Origin: an uncultured Bacteroidota bacterium
Lineage (GTDB): Bacteria > Bacteroidota > Bacteroidia > Chitinophagales > Chitinophagaceae
Reading direction: 5' to 3'
DNA: 7,723 bases
Assembly (NCBI GenBank): GCA_903906615.1
Contig: CAIVKT010000525.1
Span: 1 to 7,723, forward strand
Both the position numbers and the translations under genes were made by a program. Below are positions 5,507 through 7,723 of the stretch, in pieces (position 1 is the first letter of the stretch; every line of letters starts with the position of its first letter). Under the pieces are notes generated by a model. That model was given only the letters and a program-made list of their open reading frames with translations, was not told where the DNA came from and searched no databases.

Positions 5507-7555
5507 CTACCAAACTCTTGCCCTTTCGCTTTCGGGGCGATAGTTTTTGTCGGTAGGTTTAACGTCAAAAGCTTTGTACCAGGCTTCCATATTGCTGACC
5601 GGTACATTGCAACGCAACTCGCTTGGAGAGTGAGGATCGGTCTTGAGCCTTGAAGCAATTTCTTCGGGGCGGGTATTGGCGCGCCATACCTGTGCCCAAC
5701 TGAGGAAAAAACGCTGATCGGGTGTGAGGCCATCAATTTTCTGTGTGCTTTGGCCTTCTTTTGTTTTCTTAAACGCTTCGTAAGCGATGTTGAGACCACC
5801 AAGGTCGGCGAGGTTCTCGCCTTCTGTAAGGCTGCCGTTGGCATGGCTGGTATCGATCACTACTATTTTATTGAACTGATCAACGACCATATTAGCTTTC
5901 ATCGTAAAGTTAGCAGAATCGGCAGGTGTCCACCAATTAGACAGGTTGCCTTCTGCATTGTAGAGGCGGCCCTGGTCATCGAAGCCGTGTGTCATTTCGT
6001 GGCCTATTACAGCACCAATGCCACCGTAGTTTACCGCATCATCAGCTTTCTCGTCAAAGAAAGGATATTGGAGTATACCGGCAGGGAAAACGATCTCGTT
6101 GAAGCCTGGATTGTAGTAGGCATTCACTGTAGGAGGTGTCATACCCCACTCTGTGCGGTCTACCGGGCGGCCAAGCTTGCTTAATTCAAAATTATACTCC
6201 CATGCCGAAGATGCCATGATGTTCTTCACAAAATCGTTGTTCACGATAGTGAGGGCGCTGTAGTTCTTCCATTTATCGGTATAACCGATCTTTTTCATGA
6301 AGGTATTGAGCTTTACAATCGCCTTCTTCTTGGTCACATCGCTCATCCAATCAAGCTTCTGAATACGGTCGGCATAAGTTTTCTGCAGGTTGTTCACCAG
6401 TTCCAGCATACGCTTCTTTGCTTCCGGTTTGAAGTATTTGTTCACATACAACTGGCCGAGCAGCTCACCTTCCGAGCCATCAACTACCTGCATGATGCGC
6501 TTCCAGCGGGGGCGCTGTACCTTCTGGCCACGCATGGTCTTACCATAGAAATTGAACCTTGTGGTATCAAATGAACTGCTGAGGAATGGCGCCATAGAGT
6601 TAACAAGGTGGAATTTGAGGTATTCTTTCCATGTAGCTACAGGCACATCCTTCATGTCTTTAGCCATAGCGGTAAAGAAAACGGGCATACCTACTATAAC
6701 TGTATCCTGTCCTTTCACCTTCAGGCCGGCAAGTAATGTAGCCCAGCTGAGGCCGGGAGTAACTTTATCAATGGCTTTAAGGCTATACTTATTATACAGC
6801 TTGTATGGGTCGCGCATATCTACACGGGTCATAGAGGCATCAGCAAGAGAAAGCTCTAATTTATAGATCTCCGCTGCATTAGCAGTTGCATCGGCAGCGC
6901 TTTCGCCCATCAAACCCAGCATCTGGGGGATGTATTGCTGGTAGGCGTTGCGTATTTTTGCAGTACGGTCGTCTTTATCGAAGTAGTATTCCCTGCCCGG
7001 CATACCAAGGCCGCCCTGGCCGAACTGGCATATTTCTTTGCTCACATTCTTATCATCAGGCGAGATATTGAAACTGAATACCTGGTCTATGCCCTGTGTA
7101 TGCTCCAAAGTGATCTCGGCCAGCAGGCCCTTTGCATCCTTGATGGCATTGATACGTGCTATTACGGTATTGAGCGGTGTGATACCTTTCTTATCAATAG
7201 CTGCGCTATCCATACCCGTGCGGTAGAAGTCGCCTACCTTCTGTACTATGCTACCTTTTGGTGCATGGGTGAGCGCGGCAGTAGAATCAAGAAGAAAATG
7301 AAGCGCCTTGTAGTTATTTTCCTGCAATTCGTTAAAGCTGCCCCACCTTGTTTCGCTGTTGGGTATAGGGTTGCTCTTTAACCAGGTGCCATTGGCATAC
7401 AAGAAAAAGTTGTCGCCGGGCCTAACGGAGAGGTCCATATTGGCCGGATCAAGAAGCTTTCTTTCAGATGCTTCTGATGTGTTTGTACCTGCCTTCTGCC
7501 ACGATACTAATGCGCATAGCGTGATACCGGCAAGTAAGGTTCTTTTTAACTGCAT
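5507..7555 (-). CDS. pepO: M13 family zinc metallopeptidase (neprilysin/PepO type), exported
   Basis: M13 enzymes cleave peptides of limited size on the amino side of hydrophobic residues, outside the cytoplasm. The 682-residue length is complete for the family. The N-terminal M13 domain covers about 40-430, starting with DLSVRPGDNFFLYANGTW (41-58). The catalytic domain covers about 475-682. It contains the substrate-binding NAYYNP motif (478-483), NEIVFPAGILQYPFF (486-500), and the zinc motif H519-E520-M-T-H523. The third ligand is E580 in GENLAD (579-584), with D584 orienting the histidine. HSPSELR (642-648) corresponds to the catalytic His and Arg of neprilysin, and the chain ends with the family signature ARVW. 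The N-terminus (LKRTLLAG, hydrophobic ITLCALVS) is a signal sequence. Where a lipobox Cys is expected (LVS-C) there is Trp19, so lipid anchoring is doubtful. The gene is monocistronic, with a promoter element upstream and a strong terminator 24 bp downstream. The symbol pepO is family-level only. Confidence 0.95.
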   Translation of the reverse strand: MQLKRTLLAGITLCALVSWQKAGTNTSEASERKLLDPANMDLSVRPGDNFFLYANGTWLKSNPIPNSETRWGSFNELQENNYKALHFLLDSTAALTHAPKGSIVQKVGDFYRTGMDSAAIDKKGITPLNTVIARINAIKDAKGLLAEITLEHTQGIDQVFSFNISPDDKNVSKEICQFGQGGLGMPGREYYFDKDDRTAKIRNAYQQYIPQMLGLMGESAADATANAAEIYKLELSLADASMTRVDMRDPYKLYNKYSLKAIDKVTPGLSWATLLAGLKVKGQDTVIVGMPVFFTAMAKDMKDVPVATWKEYLKFHLVNSMAPFLSSSFDTTRFNFYGKTMRGQKVQRPRWKRIMQVVDGSEGELLGQLYVNKYFKPEAKKRMLELVNNLQKTYADRIQKLDWMSDVTKKKAIVKLNTFMKKIGYTDKWKNYSALTIVNNDFVKNIMASSAWEYNFELSKLGRPVDRTEWGMTPPTVNAYYNPGFNEIVFPAGILQYPFFDEKADDAVNYGGIGAVIGHEMTHGFDDQGRLYNAEGNLSNWWTPADSANFTMKANMVVDQFNKIVVIDTSHANGSLTEGENLADLGGLNIAYEAFKKTKEGQSTQKIDGLTPDQRFFLSWAQVWRANTRPEEIASRLKTDPHSPSELRCNVPVSNMEAWYKAFDVKPTDKNYRPESERARVW

Positions 7556-7582
7556 ATTATATATTGTTTAAATTTCAGGGAG

Positions 7583-7590
7583 CAAAGGTA
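7583..7590 (-). promoter_or_regulatory. Perfect TAnnTTTG -7 element upstream of the M13 peptidase gene
   Basis: The minus strand reads TACCTTTG, an exact match to the Bacteroidota -7 consensus, 27 bp upstream of the ATG at 7555. Transcription would start near 7576, leaving about a 20-nt leader without a Shine-Dalgarno sequence. No good -33 TTTG lies 18-21 bp upstream; the nearest TTG is only 14 bp away, so the -33 half is weak. Confidence 0.6.
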
Positions 7591-7597
7591 GTAAAAT

Positions 7598-7647
7598 AAT
7601 TGCTCAATGGCTGAATTGCTCAATGACTCGACTCAATGTAGACAATG
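7598..7647. repeat. Short direct repeats built on ATTGCTCAATG
   Basis: AATTGCTCAATG occurs at 7598-7609 and 7614-7625 (16-bp period). Shortened copies follow: CTCAATG at 7632-7638 and CAATG at 7643-7647. Each full unit contains the small palindrome ATTG-CT-CAAT. The array overlaps the region where the -33 element of the peptidase promoter would lie, so it could affect that promoter or simply be eroded intergenic repeat DNA. Confidence 0.6.
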
Positions 7648-7680
7648 TTTATCAATCGGTAGCGGGGTGTTGTTTGTACC

Positions 7681-7710
7681 GCGCAAGGGAGTCGCAAAAT
7701 CTTGCGCCTC
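7681..7710. repeat. REP-like hairpin at the right edge
   Basis: GAG-T-CGCAA (7689-7697) pairs with TTGCG-C-CTC (7702-7710) around an AATC loop, giving 8 bp with one internal mismatch. An alternative pairing is GCGCAAG (7681-7687) with CTTGCGC (7701-7707), so two hairpins compete. GGTGTTGT flanks it on both sides (7666-7673 and 7714-7721). The element has the look of a dispersed palindromic intergenic repeat and may continue beyond the window. There is no T tract, so it is not a convincing terminator. Confidence 0.55.
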
Positions 7711-7723
7711 TACGGTGTTGTGT

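Noticed and set aside
5482..5844. A 120-codon minus-strand frame overlapping the 3' end of the M13 gene in another frame
   Set aside because: It overlaps the catalytic C-terminal part of the peptidase (GENLAD, HSP motifs) in a shifted frame and has no domain of its own. It is not a frameshifted fragment, because the main frame is intact to ARVW.
6935..7381. A 148-codon plus-strand frame and another at 5750-6184
   Set aside because: Both are antisense to the M13 peptidase, which has full-length family motifs, and neither shows a start context or domain.

Overview
The window looks like a chromosomal segment of a Bacteroidota bacterium, probably from the Chitinophagaceae/Chitinophagales group (lineage inferred from protein style, not computed). 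Three things point there. A 1011-residue secreted protein ends in a type IX secretion (T9SS) type B, 'gliding motility-associated', C-terminal domain. The promoters match the Bacteroidota -33 TTTG / -7 TAnnTTTG pattern, and ribosome binding sites are inconspicuous. Two secreted proteins have Gln directly after the predicted signal peptidase I site.

Layout, left to right. (1) A minus-strand gene cut by the left edge encodes a secreted protein with a carboxypeptidase-regulatory-like beta-sandwich. (2) A 35-bp divergent gap separates it from a plus-strand pair: a 208-residue protein I do not recognise, overlapping by 26 bp a lipoprotein of the plant-type (beta-propeller) glutaminyl-peptide cyclotransferase family. 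(3) A short intergenic stretch holds decayed GGTTAATT repeats, two copies of a 37-bp repeat, and a bidirectional terminator. (4) A large minus-strand gene encodes a modular Ig-like/PKD surface or secreted protein with a T9SS sorting domain. (5) About 460 bp of AT-rich DNA without a credible gene holds the promoter of the large gene and a strong terminator. (6) A minus-strand M13 (neprilysin/PepO-type) zinc metallopeptidase follows, with a perfect TAnnTTTG element upstream. (7) The right edge is intergenic DNA with short direct repeats and a REP-like hairpin.

The common theme is the cell envelope: all genes except the 208-residue one encode exported proteins. The glutaminyl cyclase could cap the new N-terminal Gln of exported proteins, including the two Gln+1 proteins next to it (the Bacteroidetes Q-rule). 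I see no mobile element, CRISPR array, tRNA or rRNA, and no convincing new multi-gene system. The points most worth a second look are the Q-rule arrangement, an M13 lipobox whose Cys is replaced by Trp through a possible single base change, the unknown gene overlapping the cyclase, and the unassigned N-terminal 300 residues of the T9SS cargo protein.
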